A DNA stretch of 64,000 bases from Diphasiastrum complanatum (Eukaryota > Streptophyta > Lycopodiopsida > Lycopodiales > Lycopodiaceae), in assembly GCA_029204225.1 (NCBI GenBank), contig CM055104.1:54418538-54482537 (forward strand). Reading direction: 5' to 3'. This document shows, in pieces, positions 1-11,954 of this stretch. The translations under genes were made by a program, and so were the position numbers. Position 1 is the first letter of the stretch, and each line of letters starts with the position of its first letter. Below the pieces are notes generated by a model. The model saw nothing but the letters and a program-made list of their open reading frames with translations, made no database searches and had not been told where the DNA came from.

Positions 1-240
1 TTTATGGCTATTCTAGTGATAGATACGATTTGTATAAATGTCCCTATGAATGTCGCTACCATCTTTTTTAAGTGTCGCTACTGGACCGTCGCCCGGAAAC
101 ATTTATAGCGACATATCAGTGATGAAAACGACAACCTTAGCGATGGTTAAACGTCTTTTGGTGACACTTTATTCGTCGATGCGCGTCATTAAATCCGTTG
201 TCGAGCGTTACTATAATGGGTGACCTCCCTTTATTTTGAG
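1..240. repeat. Short direct and inverted GTCGCTA-type motifs
   Basis: The motif TGTCGCTAC appears near 52 and 73, and its reverse complement TAGCGACAT near 107, with looser forms such as TAGCGATGG near 138. Clustered short direct and inverted copies of this kind are typical of subterminal regions of plant CACTA or Mutator-type DNA transposons. No transposase and no terminal CACTA signature is visible, so the class is only a guess. Confidence 0.25.
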
Positions 241-1677
241 GGGATTCTATTGCTATTTGTGAAAGGTGAGCACTAGCATTGATCAAAATTGCTCATGCGT
301 CTTGTGCTAAATTGCAATGTGTATGAATATGTATTCGATTTACAAAAAAATATTTACAAGTTTATAGGTGTGGTTTTATTTTTCATCTGAGAAGAAGGCA
401 CCGCCTCTACGAATGTCTTCTTCTTTGTGATCATCATCACCTCCGCCGCTGCCGGTGCCCATTCCCGCCATCATCCCCTTGACTTGTTTATTTTGTGCAA
501 GTTCTTGATCAATCTGCTCCTCTTGCACTTCATCAATCTGCACACACAATCGCAGGTACTTTTAGAAATTTGAATGCAATGCAAAATCTTATTTTAGCTG
601 AACATGAGGTACATACGTATTTTGTGAAAGTTGAATGCAATGCAATCCTATTTAAACCAAAGAGTAGTTTCAACTATCAAGAAATAAGTTAGGGTTTATC
701 TAATCTATTGGAAAGATGCCTCTACTTTCCAATTCACTGCGCATGTTCTCGAAATTACAATTGTAGTAGAGTTTATATTCTTCATCACAAACACCATACC
801 TTTGATTAGAAGGCGACATTTTCTTTTGTGGATATCGCAATATATATTTCTCTTAAAATGTTCATGCATGTTAGTGTACTTTCTATTATGTTTGTGCTAG
901 AGGAAGGTTGGGAATGTACAAGGTCATGAAAATAAACGAAACAAAAACTATCTATATTTCTAACAGGAGTAGTAATAATCTGGGAAAAATTATCAAGAAG
1001 AGAAAGTAAATTATAACGATTCTCATAAATTAGCTTATCGATATCAAAAGGTGCAAAAAAATAGTGGAAAAATACTCCAATTTCTCAGATCAAATGATCA
1101 TGATTAGCCTAGACCCACCAATATTTAGTACAAGATTGAAGCATTAATGATCGCCATAATCCGTGCCTCGGGATTCCCAACGTTCATGAGGGTAATAACA
1201 GACACTCGTCCTATTTAAGCACAATGAAGATGACAAAAGAAAAAAAAAATGCTTCTATAGATGTAAAGGTTCACTCAGAATATCTTCAACCAGCCGATAT
1301 CGATTCAACAGCATGCGAGAAAGACTGCAATGGGAGGCACTTCAACAAGGACGTGCGCTGATTAGATATCGCAGTTCCACGTCGGTTTGATATTCCAGCA
1401 AAATTTAGGATCTTGAAATCACAACGGAATTATGAATGTTCAAAGCTTGCTTCTATAGACTCAAGTTGAGTGGTTCATATATTATCAAGCATGATATATA
1501 CAAAAAACTATATGACATAATACAAAATTATATTGTTCAAATTCTATGGATCTTCAAGTTCGATGGATGTTCCTGTCATGCCCATGCCTGATCTCAGGTA
1601 GCGTGTCCATGCTAGGGACCGGTAGACCAACAACCTGTAAGTTAATTGTGACTATAGGAGAATTGGGGCCCTTATGT
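241..1677. other. Unassigned stretch, no gene seen
   Basis: This AT-rich stretch has no open reading frame with a recognisable domain and no clear terminal repeat. A 65-residue ORF at 495-692 has no family signature and is not called. The stretch ends at the target-site duplication of the LTR element that starts at 1683. Confidence 0.5.
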
Positions 1678-1682
1678 GTACA

Positions 1683-2785
1683 TGTTCACAGATTCCACTA
1701 AATCTGTGAACATGGTTTCTTTACCGTTCTTCGTTCATTCTTTCTTCTGTAGATTACGGTTCTTTACGATTTGGTCTTCTTATTAGAACGGTTTCCAAGC
1801 AAAAGCGTTTTGTGAGATTATAATGAGTAATCCCCAGCCTGTCAGTGGGGAGAGACAGATTTGTTACTCAACTACATGCACATACAAGCCATGCAACCAG
1901 TCCTAGCTTAGTATGGATCATCGTTCTGAATTAGGGAGCAATTCTACAATCTATCTACTAAAATCAGGGAACAAAACAATGCCAAGATTTAACTACTCAG
2001 CAAGAAACAAGAAACAAAAAAACTAGATTCCTAACAACACTCTAGCAGCCCAAGAATCAAGAAACATCCATTTCTTGATGTTTGGAATGCCCAAGAGCAA
2101 TCAAGAACTGGAATGTAAGAGAATATGCAAGATCTACACCACAAATCCAGCCTGTTTAGTTTACTTGAATGCTGATTCCTACATTAATCCACAAACAAGA
2201 AATGAAATCTAATCCACAACTACAAGCAAGAGAGTAAGCAAGAAATCTAGTTAATCCACGAACACAAAGGAAATCAAAGCATGCTCATAGGAATTTTACT
2301 CAAGAACATTGCCATGAACAAGGACCTTAGCAACCATCAAGAACTCATGTCACTCAAGAGAACTTGACAATACATTCAAAGCTCCCTCACAAGAGAGGGG
2401 GGCCCTTAAATAAGCAAGAGGGCTGTCCATGTGGAGCCCAAGTGGCAATTCCACCAAATTAGAAATTGCATGTGAAAATCGCCCTTCCACTAGAGGTCAC
2501 TATCAAAAGGTGGCTCACTCTAAACTATTTAAGAGGGATCTACATTTATTTACAAAGCCTAGGAAATATTACTAGCTCCTACATGGTCGTTCCTTCTCTT
2601 GGATACACCATGTAGGCTCACATTGATCATTCACTGTCATCCTAGCTAGTAATTTCTTGGCTCTCATGCTCGGCTCTCAGCTTCTTCTGCTCTCTTCCTT
2701 CTAAGACCTCCTCGGTGATGGGTGAGAGATATTCTGTGTCTTCAACTTGGCTCGGCATCTAGGAATTCTCTAGAATCCGCTAACA
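1683..2785 (-). repeat. 3' LTR of the gag-protease element
   Basis: It starts TGTTCACAG and ends CTAACA, and aligns along its full length with 7991-9079 apart from scattered substitutions and small indels. On the plus strand it is the left copy; because the element reads on the minus strand it is the 3' LTR. It is 1,103 bp, against 1,089 bp for its partner. Confidence 0.9.
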
Positions 2786-2800
2786 TTATCCACCCCTAAT
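2786..2800 (-). other. Polypurine tract of the gag-protease element
   Basis: Read on the minus strand this is AGGGGTGGATAA immediately before the 3' LTR, the position expected for second-strand priming. Confidence 0.5.
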
Positions 2801-3411
2801 CTATTGCAGGAGCCACTACAACACGGGTGATGTCGTTCCGCTCGACACTTGGAAAAGTGTGGATCTTTGTTTGCTTCTGTAAAACCAGGTGCTTATTATC
2901 CGCAAAACTGTTTCTCAAAAAATGAAGGTCTCTCAATGGCTGCTACATTCTAGCCCTCTTGAGAACTTCTTGCGAGTCCTGCTCGCGTCGCCGTCTTACC
3001 GTTTGTTTTCGCTCGGTCATCTTTCACCCCAGGGCTTCAAATACTTGGAAGCGGAGCTTACTTCCGAAATTGAGTGGCCCCAGGTACTCTCTTATCTTTT
3101 CAATAAAGCCCATCTCCTTCTAGTCTTCCACCATGGTCACATATCATGATGACATGAAGGCTGCTCTGTAGTATAGTCGGGCCATCATCTCATGGTCTTC
3201 CTCTGACTGGAGGGCTATGTTCCTTAGACAAGGGCTTTATCGGTTGTTTAAGCTTCTCACACATTTGTTTTTGACACTCGGTTAATTTTGTATCAATAAT
3301 TTTATTTTTTTGTAACTAAGGTTTTTGAGGGTTTTGAGTGGGCGGCGGTGTTGTTACCTCACTTATCATGTCTTCATCGATTGTATGCCAGACTTCGTCT
3401 GGATACATGTC
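2801..3411. other. Interior of the gag-protease element, no pol domain seen
   Basis: This part lies where pol would be expected on the minus strand. I see no RT, RNase H or integrase motif in any frame. An 86-residue plus-strand ORF at 2889-3149 runs against the element's coding direction and has no recognisable domain. Confidence 0.4.
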
Positions 3412-4260
3412 TCATGTATATACTTTGGATTTGGGCCTGTATGCTTGTGTGTTGGGTACTTTGGATGTTGGTTGGACATGAGCCAACGGTCCTGGTGACT
3501 TGATCTCCTGAGGAATTACTTTTGGCAGATAACGTTGGGCATCTAGATATAGGAGTACATGTTCATCCATCATTTCTACATCATCCATGTAAAGATTACC
3601 TTTTTTCAAAACATGGGCGGTAGAGATACTAGGTTCTCCTGGGCACCAAGCTATAGGAATCCGGTCAATCATCATAAGTGGGATGATGGGTGTGTCAATG
3701 TCTGTAGAAGATGGGAGGATATCCATAGCTTCTACAACGATTTCGATACAACATCGATTGGAATCAGCACAGTCCACAATGGCTAGTGCTTGACCCCAAT
3801 TGATTATGTCCATGGATCTTGTATAGTGGTCGTTGGGTTGGATCGGGACACTATCTGATTCATCATATGTTGTTGATGACCAATCATCATAAACTTTAGC
3901 AGGCTTGACATGGCCAGTTGAGTCAACAGTGACTCGTTTATTGTGATTTCCAAAGGTGATTTTTCTATGCTTCCAATCTTGGACAACACTTGCCATCTGG
4001 AGCCAGGGTGTACCAAGAAGGAGTTTATAAGTATTGGAATCTTCTGGTAAATCTAAGATGACACAATCTATGACAAATTTGACACCTGCTCTTCGAACTT
4101 TAATATTTGATAAATGACCAGCAGGGTCTGTAACTTGTTGATCAGCCATGTGAAGTTTATATCGTGGTTAATCGAGGGTATGGAAGCCCCATGACTTTGC
4201 CAATGACAAAGCCATTATATTTACGCCTGATCCGCTATCAAGGATAGTGAATACTGTGGG
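3412..4260 (-). pseudogene. Retroviral-type aspartic protease region
   Basis: Reading on the minus strand from about 4,240, a frame contains LDSGSGVNIMALSLAKSWG, which holds the D-S/T-G active-site motif of retropepsins followed by the usual hydrophobic helix. The frame ends at a stop near 4,170. A second ORF (4149-3412, 245 aa) continues with the C-terminal retropepsin signature LLLGTPWLQ and then an acidic, low-similarity tail. The protease would process Gag polyproteins in virus-like particles. The stop between the active site and the flap half makes it a pseudogene here. No RT follows it, unlike in autonomous relatives. Confidence 0.75.
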
Positions 4261-4759
4261 ATAGACTTTATAGGACAAAGGCAAAGTGATGCTAGTCCCC
4301 TTAGCAACACCTATATTCAGCAGATTCATAGGAATCTAGGAAATTTCAGGAATCTCTTCTGTTTTCTGCTGTTCATCAGGAATAGTAGGCAGCTGAAAAC
4401 TACGATTGATATAACGTTGAAGCCCAGTGAAGGACTTTATTGCGCTATGGAACGACATGGTGAGTTGAGCTTGCAGGAGGTCAAAAAATACTTCAAGTCC
4501 CTATAGGGATTGCTTCTTTTTGGGAAAAACTTTCCGTATATTCTTCCTCTCGCAAAAACTCATCTTGAAATTTATTGTATTGCCTTTGTTCCACTTTTGG
4601 GTCTGGGTAATCGTTTGGTATTGTGGAAGCCATCAAGTGGTTTCCCCGGGGGTCAACTGATTTTATATGGTTTTGATGTTCTTGTTGTTGGCGTTGTGCT
4701 CTAGTAGTTAGAACTCTAATAGGTTCAGATGATATATGACGTGCTGGAAGAATCATGTT

Positions 4760-6433
4760 AGGTTGTTAAAGACAATCCTTGAAATTGTGTTTGCGAACAC
4801 ATTCTGGACATTCCGCATGGTATTTATTTTTAACTTTACTTAACCATGAAGTGTCCCGTTTCACCACAAATAAAGCAGCGGTTGCTCATTGGTCCTGTGG
4901 CGATAGCATAACCATCTTGGATGGCTAGCTGTGCTGGATTTTCTGGTGGTGTAGAATACTCATCCCGTTTGCCTGAGCATGAGTTGTCAGTTTGATATTG
5001 CTGAGAACTAGGTGATGAAAGTGTTGCATCGTGATGATATGAGTGATCATAGGAGTTATCTACCAGATGTGCTTGTGCTGACTCTTGAGGGTGCCTATAT
5101 TTTTGTGCTCGTAGATCAGGTTGTCCTCTTGGAGGTTGTCCTAGAGCGCCAGCTGTGGTTGAGGTTCATGTCTAGGTTGTCTGGACAACTCTTGTATATG
5201 GACTTGATTGTTTCGTGGTTGGTAGTGAGTGTGTTAGTTCTGTGAAATAAACGGTTGGAGAGGAGGTTGATAATGCCCCCCTGACTGGTTGTGAGGACTG
5301 GTTGTGAGGCTGGTTCCATGGGTTATAATAGCAATAAAGTGATGTACGTCCCATAAAGTCGCAGATGTCACATTTGATCAATGAAGTACTGGGACTGGCT
5401 GGTATTAAGGGCATTCATTGCCAGTGTGTGCACCTCGACAATGAGGGCACCATGTGTTCTCTCATCTATGGTGGATTTGGCCAGTGGGTAACTGACCTGG
5501 CATCGAACTTTCGATAGACTTAAGAGTGTTTCGAAACTCTTTCGTGAGTTCCTCCATCTGTTGTTGGTGTTGCTGGCTAAGCAACTCCATCTGTGTTTTC
5601 CACAACTGTTCTCGTATTTCCTCGTTTTGTTGAGCTTCTTGGATAGAACGATGTGCTCTCCGTTCACTTGGCTCGTCGACATCTGAGCCTTCGTCTTCTT
5701 CCCGAATGGCATCAGACATGGCTTGTTTCAATGATGTATATTTATCATTGGAGTGAAGCTCACGTCATATCCATCGTGGGAGTCCAACGAGGAACCAAAT
5801 TATGAGCATAGACTCAATGGGTTGCTCTTGTACTTGACTTTTTAATCTTTTAAATCGTTCAATGTAGTCACGTACTTTCTTGTCTTTTGTCATTTTGATG
5901 TTACTTAGCTTGACAAAAGGACTTTCGATCAAGCAAAATGGCTTGAAGTGTTTGATAAATGCCTCCTTCAAGAGTGACCAGTCTCGTTTATCTTCACGAT
6001 CAAGATTAAAAAACCATTCTCATACTCTATCAATCATGGTCATCGAGAAGAGGTGTAGCATGGCGTCTGGTGATGTCTCATCATAGACATCACATACATT
6101 CTCAAAGACTTGAAAAAATCTTTGAGGATCAGTGTTACCATCGTACTTAGGTAAATCTAGCTTTGGAGTTCGTTTTTCAGTACGCGAAATATTATTTGCA
6201 AAAGCTCCGTTTAAGTGAGCTCGTGCATGTGACGATTCGGCAGCATGAAAATGTGGTCGATCATATGGAGCTTCAAAACACATGGGTTCCCATCTGTCGA
6301 ATGGGTTGGTGGATGGCTCTTGGACTTGGGATTTCATCCTAGAATATCGATTAAATCGAGCCTGTTTGGTAGATGGTGAGACCATCTCTGGTGGATAGTC
6401 CTCTATTGAATTCGGATCATAAGGATGATCCAT
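4760..6433 (-). pseudogene. Retrotransposon Gag with zinc knuckles
   Basis: The N-terminal part (6433-6020) contains PKLDLPKYDGNTDPQRFFQVF, typical of the plant retrotransposon gag domain. The next segment (5971-5765) continues with AFIKHFKPF and VRDYIERFKRL of the same domain. The frame is broken by a stop at 6,020, apparently a TGG to TGA change just before EWFF, and again near 5,765. A Gln/Glu-rich, probably coiled-coil stretch follows (5731-5462). Three zinc-knuckle-like motifs lie downstream: near 5,450 and 4,810 with spacing CX2CX3HX4C, and near 4,880 with CFICGETGH but no final Cys. Gag would form particles and bind RNA. The frames are decayed. Confidence 0.8.
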
Positions 6434-6559
6434 AACAACGCTAGAGTACCTTAGGATTGTGAAAATAGGCCTCTTGGACTCTTTGGTAACTTAACTCGCT
6501 GGATTCGTTGTTCAAAATGTGGTTGCTATGATTCCATGGTGGGTGCGATTGGAATGCGA

Positions 6560-7110
6560 CCAGTTTGTGTTTAAATGCGGTTGGAACGGTTGAGTGCGAT
6601 CTATTACGGTTGTATGCGGTCTGTTGTGGTTTGTGGCAGTTTGTTGTGGTTTGTTGCAGTTGGATGTGGGTGACTAGGTGCGGTTGTTTGGAGTGGGTTG
6701 CGGTTGGATACAACCTATTGCAATTGAAGGGGAATTTAGTGAGGTGCGGTTGTTTGCGATCCAAAGTGGTGGGTTGCGGTGAGTGCAGTCTCTACGGTGC
6801 AAAGGCTGATGCAATTGAGGTGCAGTTGAATTTGGTCCCTACAATGTAAAGGGCGAAGGAGGTTTGATTGCGGTCCTTACGATTCAAGAATGGAGGCAGT
6901 GGAATGCGGTTGTTTGCGGTTGCAAAGGTTCAGGAGAATTACTACGAATCAATGTGGTTGCGGTTGTAACGTGAGCTATTTGCGGTTGAATGCGGATGTG
7001 ACTACTCAAAAGTGGTCACTACGGTTCAAGAGTGGACCCTACGGCTGTAATGTTGTCGCTAAGGCTATAATGCAGTCGTTATGGCTTAAAGCAGATGCAG
7101 TTGGAAGGTG
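6560..7110. repeat. Degenerate GCGGTTG-rich repeat in the element leader
   Basis: The hexamer CGGTTG and relatives (GTGCGGTTG, TGCGGTTGT, ACGGTT) recur dozens of times at irregular spacing of roughly 10-30 bp. The stretch lies between the 5' LTR and gag, so it would be in the untranslated leader of the element's RNA. No function is evident. Confidence 0.7.
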
Positions 7111-7329
7111 ATCTCTTGCATGCTCGTGTAGTTGTTCTTGTTTATGGCGGTGAAGCTTATGGTTCGTGTGGATCGTCGAATAGAACTCCTAAAAGCATCT
7201 GAAATAGATGGTCGATTCAAGCTGTGGATCTGAAGTATGTCTTTCTCGTCAGTTCTGATCGTGGTTGCAAAGTTTTGTGGTCTAGTGTGGATCTGGTCCA
7301 GTTGAGATTATGAGGAATCCCTTCAATCG

Positions 7330-7740
7330 AAATTGGACCTAGAACCTCCGGTAGAGATTTGCTCAAAACCATTCAGTCGAGATTTAGAATCTCTTCGGTT
7401 GAGATTTGATCAAGAGCTTCGGCTCCGATTGAGATCCGGTCGAGAGCTTTGGCTCCAGTTGAGATTTGAAGGAGCGCTTTGGCTCTGGTTGAGATTTAAG
7501 CAAGTGCTTCAGTTGAGATGGGAGCACTGGGCTCCGGTTGAGATTTAAGCAAGTGCTTTGGTTGAGATGGGACAAAATGATTTGGTCGAGATCAGGACTT
7601 AAGGCTCCGGTTGAGATTTAACAGGAAGCCCTCAGTCAAAATTTACCAGATCGTATCGGTTGAGTTGCGACAAAAGGTCTGTGAAAGGCTCGGTCGAGAT
7701 TTGATCGATGAGCGTTGGTTGAGGTGTAACTTAGGACATG
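7330..7740. repeat. Degenerate GGTTGAGATTTGA minisatellite in the element leader
   Basis: About ten to fifteen imperfect copies of a unit of roughly 30-36 bp built on GGTTGAGATTTGA and GGCTCCGG follow one another. In one plus-strand frame they give a periodic Leu/Arg-rich peptide, which is a by-product of the repeat and not a likely gene. The array adjoins the other repeat-rich stretch in the same leader. Confidence 0.7.
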
Positions 7741-7975
7741 GTAGGATATTTTTTAGTAGTGGCTCGATCGAGAGTTGGTGAGTAGCTATCCGGTCCAGAC
7801 GAGAGTTGTGGAGCTCGGCTTGGTAATGAGCATGAAGCCTCGGTCAAGAATTGAGCTGCACGTCGGTCTGGACCAAAGTGGTGAGCTCTGTAATGAAATG
7901 TGTGGGAGACCTCAGAGCGATGATTTTGTTGCACAGATCGGAAAGGTGTGGCTTGGTTTAGTGTCTGTGTAGCTG

Positions 7976-7990
7976 TGGAATGGCGCCAAA
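7976..7990 (-). other. Primer-binding site of the gag-protease element
   Basis: On the minus strand, directly after the 5' LTR, the sequence reads TTTGGCGCCATTCC. TGGCGCC matches the start of the tRNA-Asp-type primer site used by some plant gypsy elements; the remaining bases do not match well. Confidence 0.55.
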
Positions 7991-9079
7991 TGTTCACAGA
8001 TTCCACAAAATCTGTGAACACAATTTCTTTACCATTATTCATTTGTTCTTTCTTCACAATTTGGTCTTCTTATTAAAACGGTTTCCAAGAGGAAGCGTTT
8101 TCTCATATTACAATGAGTATTCCCCAACCTGTCAATGGGGAGAGACAAATTCGTTACTCAGCTACATGCACATACAAGCCATGCAACCAGTCCTAGCTCA
8201 GTATGGATCAGCGTTTTGAATCAGGGAGCATTTCTACAATCTATCTACTAAAATCAGGGAACAAAACAATGCCAAGATGTAACTACTCAGCAAGAAACAA
8301 GAAACAAGAAAACTAGATTCCTAACAACACTCTAGCAGCCCAAGAATCAAGAAACACCCATTTCTTGATGCTTGGAATGCCCAAGAACTGGAATGTAAGA
8401 GAAGATGCAAAATCTACACCACAAATCCAACCTGTTTAGTTTACTTGAATGTTGATTCCTACATTAATCCACAAACAAGAAATGAAATCTAATCCACAAC
8501 TAAAAGCAAGAGAGTAAGAAAGAAATCTAGTTAATCCACAAACACAAAGGAAATCAAAGCATGCTCATAGAAATTTCACTCAAGAACATTGCCATGAACA
8601 AGGAGCTTAGCAACCATCAAGAACTCGTGAAAGATCTTCTTTATTCACTCAAGAGAACTTGACAATACATTCAAAGCTCCCTCACAAGAAAGGGGGCCCC
8701 TTAAATAAGCAAAAGGGCTACCCATGTGGAGCCCAAGTGGGAATTCACCAAATTAGAAATTACATGTGGAAATTGCCCTTCCACTAGAGGTCACCATCAA
8801 AAGGTGGCTCACTCTAAATTATTTAAGGAAGGTCTACATTTATTTACAAAGCCTAGGAAATATTACAAAGTCCTACATGGTTGTTCCTTCTCTGGGATAC
8901 ACCATGTAGACTCACATAGATAATTCATTGTCATCCTAGCTAGTAATTTCTCGGCTCTCATGCTCTGCTCTCAGCTTCTTCTGCTCTCCTCCTTTTGAGA
9001 CCTCCTCGGTCATGGGTCAGAGATATTCCATGTCTTCAGCTTGACTCGACATCTGGGAATTCTCTAGAATCTGCTAATA
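7991..9079 (-). repeat. 5' LTR of the gag-protease element
   Basis: This is the right-hand partner of 1683-2785. It starts TGTTCACAG and ends CTAATA, one base away from the canonical CA. It is followed directly by the target duplication GTACA at 9080-9084. In minus orientation it would carry the promoter of the element. Confidence 0.9.
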
Positions 9080-9474
9080 GTACATGGTCATAATTAATGG
9101 TTGTAGGCATAAAACACTTGATGGTGGATTTATATGGGTCTATTAGTGAGTCATTGGAAATCTGGATGACGTGGCCCAGATAGGCTGCAAAGGTGTCCAG
9201 TGAGATGTCACAGTGCACTACTAGTGGTGCATGAGCCTTGGAGGGTATACAGTATACCTATTGGGCTCTCACTAGTGGATCCTTGATTGTGAGATTGGTA
9301 GCCGTATGTTGCTGATGTGATGTCTCATTCCTCTCTGTGTGATTGATCCATAGCTTGGGGGCTAGATCCATTCGATCTAGGTTTGGTTGGGATGGTTTGT
9401 CCACCATTAGGTTTCCTTGTGTTGCTTGTGATTGGCATGCTTAGAATAAGATCCTTGGATTGAGGACTTTATAT

Positions 9475-9486
9475 TGGTATCAGAGC
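9475..9486 (+). other. Initiator-tRNA-Met-type primer-binding site of an unidentified element
   Basis: The 12-mer TGGTATCAGAGC is the standard plant LTR-retrotransposon primer site complementary to initiator tRNA-Met. Upstream sequence from about 9,250 could be the end of an LTR, but no second copy is found in the window. No gag follows. Confidence 0.4.
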
Positions 9487-9489
9487 CAA

Positions 9490-11954
9490 TTCTAAGCTCG
9501 TTCTGCCAGTGATTTGTGTTCGTGAAGAAATCTCAAATTGTGAGAATTTTTCTGTTGTGTGATATGGAATCTCGACACTATTTCGAGAATTCAGTGGAGT
9601 ATGCAATGATGTGGTGAAAGTGCGGATTATGCTTCCCGTAGATTTTCTTGTTTGAAGTATAGTCGGTTGTGTGGTAGGTGCACTATCAAGTATACAACCA
9701 ATTCGAGTTTTAGACACTTCATATTGGTTTTCAAGAAGTAAATTTCCGATGTTCAATTCACTTGTGTTGTCGGTTACTTCATTAGGGACACTTTTCCGTC
9801 TACAACAAGATCAATTAGAGTGAATGCTGGTTTTTACGGCTTTTTGTTCTTTAAGTAGTGATTTAGGTGGTTTTATTGGCTGCCTTTTGTCTTTTATTGA
9901 GCCAGTTTTGGCTTGTATCAGAAAATAAATAGGAAAAAAAGCACAAAAAAGACTAATCACTGGTTGTGAGTGGTTGTGGTTTTTTACAAGATTTGCATGA
10001 GGTTCTATTGGATTTACAAGTTCATGCTGATTTTTCGACAAACTGATAGTGTTTTGCAAGTTAGTGTGAGCCAGTAAGGCCATTCTCTGAATGGTATGGA
10101 TTACAATAATGCCTATTTAGAGGCTAAGGAATGACAATCTGCAAATCTAAGGGTTTGGGAAAATTTAGGCCAACATCTACCCTGTTTTCTAGCCATATTT
10201 AAATCTAGTATTTGTAAATCTGTAAAAAAATTATTGCTTATGCATTTGTTAATACAAATGGAGGATTGAGCCAACTCAACAACACCCTAAAGCATTTCTT
10301 ACTGCAAAACAGCAGTAGAATGGGATTTTTGCATAAAAACTTGCTTTATGCATTCTGAACTTCTGTTTTCTAATGAGAACAGCGCAGAGCTCAGACTTTA
10401 GGGAGTTGCTGATGATGTAAAGGTGCCCTATTATCACCTGTAACCTGCAAACACAGCAGAAGATGAAGGTGGAATTTTTAAGAAAGATAGTTAAGCAAGA
10501 AATGAAGCAGAAAGTTGTCTCCCAATCCACTGCAGTTCTCGCCCTCCACTGCGCCCGAATGCTACCTTGGATCTGCATCAAATAGGGGAAAGAAAGGTGG
10601 AAAGATGGCACACCCCCATCCCTCCTCGTAGCCGCCATCTCTCTCTCTCTCTCTCTCTCTCATTTTCAGGCTAATCGAGCTATTTGCAGCTCGCGTTTAT
10701 GACCTGAGGAGCCCTTTGTTGAGGGGTGGGGGTAGGTTAACCTTTTGTTAACTAAGTTTTCTTTGAAAATTAAACTTTCGGCATGGTGGGTGGAAGGGGG
10801 GGGGGGGGGGGGCGGCTGGGTGTAGATGGAGATTAAATGGCTTTTGGTTTGATTTTTTACTAATTCCATGGGCTTTTTACTAGTCGTTATAGACTACGTG
10901 TAATTTAAGGCAGTTAAAGCTATAGTGAAATTGTAATGGCTTAAACATTGCATGAATTAGATTTCGGATGCATACTTTGTTTTTTCCACGTATTTGTTGC
11001 ATTGGTTCCATTTTGCAAAATCATTGGTAAAAATTCTATGAGCACGCTATTGTCCATTGAATGCTATGTTTTTTGTGAACATTGCTCGATTAGAAAAGTA
11101 TACCCGTAATGATTTAACCGAAGGAAAAATTTTACCAATTTTTTTCGGTTTTTTTCTATGCAAACGGATCGACATCACTTGACCGTGATGACCCCTTGTA
11201 ATATTAAAACACATGGTTGAAAATTTTGGACCACGATGTGTAGGAATTTCATTAGGGCAATAAATAGAAAAATCTGAAAGCGAAATCTATTCAATTATCA
11301 GCCAGTATGATATACAGCTTGGGCTAACAACCGAAATTTTTTTCGGCGATTGAAAGCCCAGGAGTTGTCAATGACTGGATAAAGTTGGCCAAGCTACTTT
11401 AGCTTGTGCAACGTCCCAGAATAAAAAAGTGAATTTTGTTAACTTTTTGCTTTGGGTAAGGCGGCCTTCTCGTGGTGGAGAATGCAATCTACAAATTTTA
11501 AAAACGAATCTCTACTTTTATTGATGAATCTGTTGATAATGAGTGAGAATCAATGGAGGTTGAAACAGACCTCAGAATATGTGGATCTGATTAAGGCAGT
11601 ATACCATCTCTTATTCCGAGGTGTATTCCGACATCTGCTCTTACATTTTTTACTTTTCAGAAATAGATCTATGGTAAACATTGGCAATTTGTGTCTAAAC
11701 AATGGTAGATTATTACCACCTCAGTTGATATATCAAGATTACAAAATTCCTATCCCAGTTGATTGATACATCAAAATGAACAAAAACTACTACATTTTTT
11801 AGATTCTTTCACCACATCGAGGCCTTCATGTTGCCTTACTTGATTAAGTTTGTCCTTGAAATGACAGCACTTCTTAACAAATATTTTTATGAACCCGCTG
11901 GGGAACTCCATAGTTGGCCTAAGAAAACAAATGATCCCCACTCTCAACAATTAT
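9490..11954. other. Unassigned stretch with two simple repeats
   Basis: No coding region with a recognisable domain is seen. A (CT)n tract at 10638-10661 and a run of 17 G at 10796-10812 are the only clear structures. ORFs of 90-120 residues here have no family features, and codon content like the flanking AT-rich DNA. Confidence 0.5.

Larger units (their letters stand above)
1683..9079 (-). mobile_element. Non-autonomous Ty3/gypsy-type LTR retrotransposon (gag-protease only)
   Basis: Two LTRs of about 1.1 kb in direct orientation bound the element, and the 5-bp target duplication GTACA is present at 1678-1682 and 9080-9084. Gag and an aspartic protease read on the minus strand, so the right LTR is the 5' LTR. 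The primer-binding site next to it begins TGGCGCC, the start used by some plant gypsy lineages (tRNA-Asp type), but the match stops after about 7 bases. A purine-rich tract adjoins the left LTR. No reverse transcriptase, RNase H or integrase could be found in the 5.2-kb interior, so the element looks like a Gag-Pro-only unit needing help in trans. Assignment to gypsy rests on the Gag and protease style and the PBS. Confidence 0.85.

Noticed and set aside
2889-3149. 86-residue plus-strand ORF inside the gag-protease element
   Set aside because: It runs against the coding direction of the element and shows no domain; likely a chance ORF.
7333-7548. Leu/Arg-rich periodic peptide ORF
   Set aside because: The periodicity is that of the underlying DNA minisatellite; no start context or homolog supports a protein.
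10796-10812. G17 tract as a quadruplex signal
   Set aside because: A single homopolymer run is more simply a microsatellite or assembly-sensitive tract; no partner G-tracts nearby.
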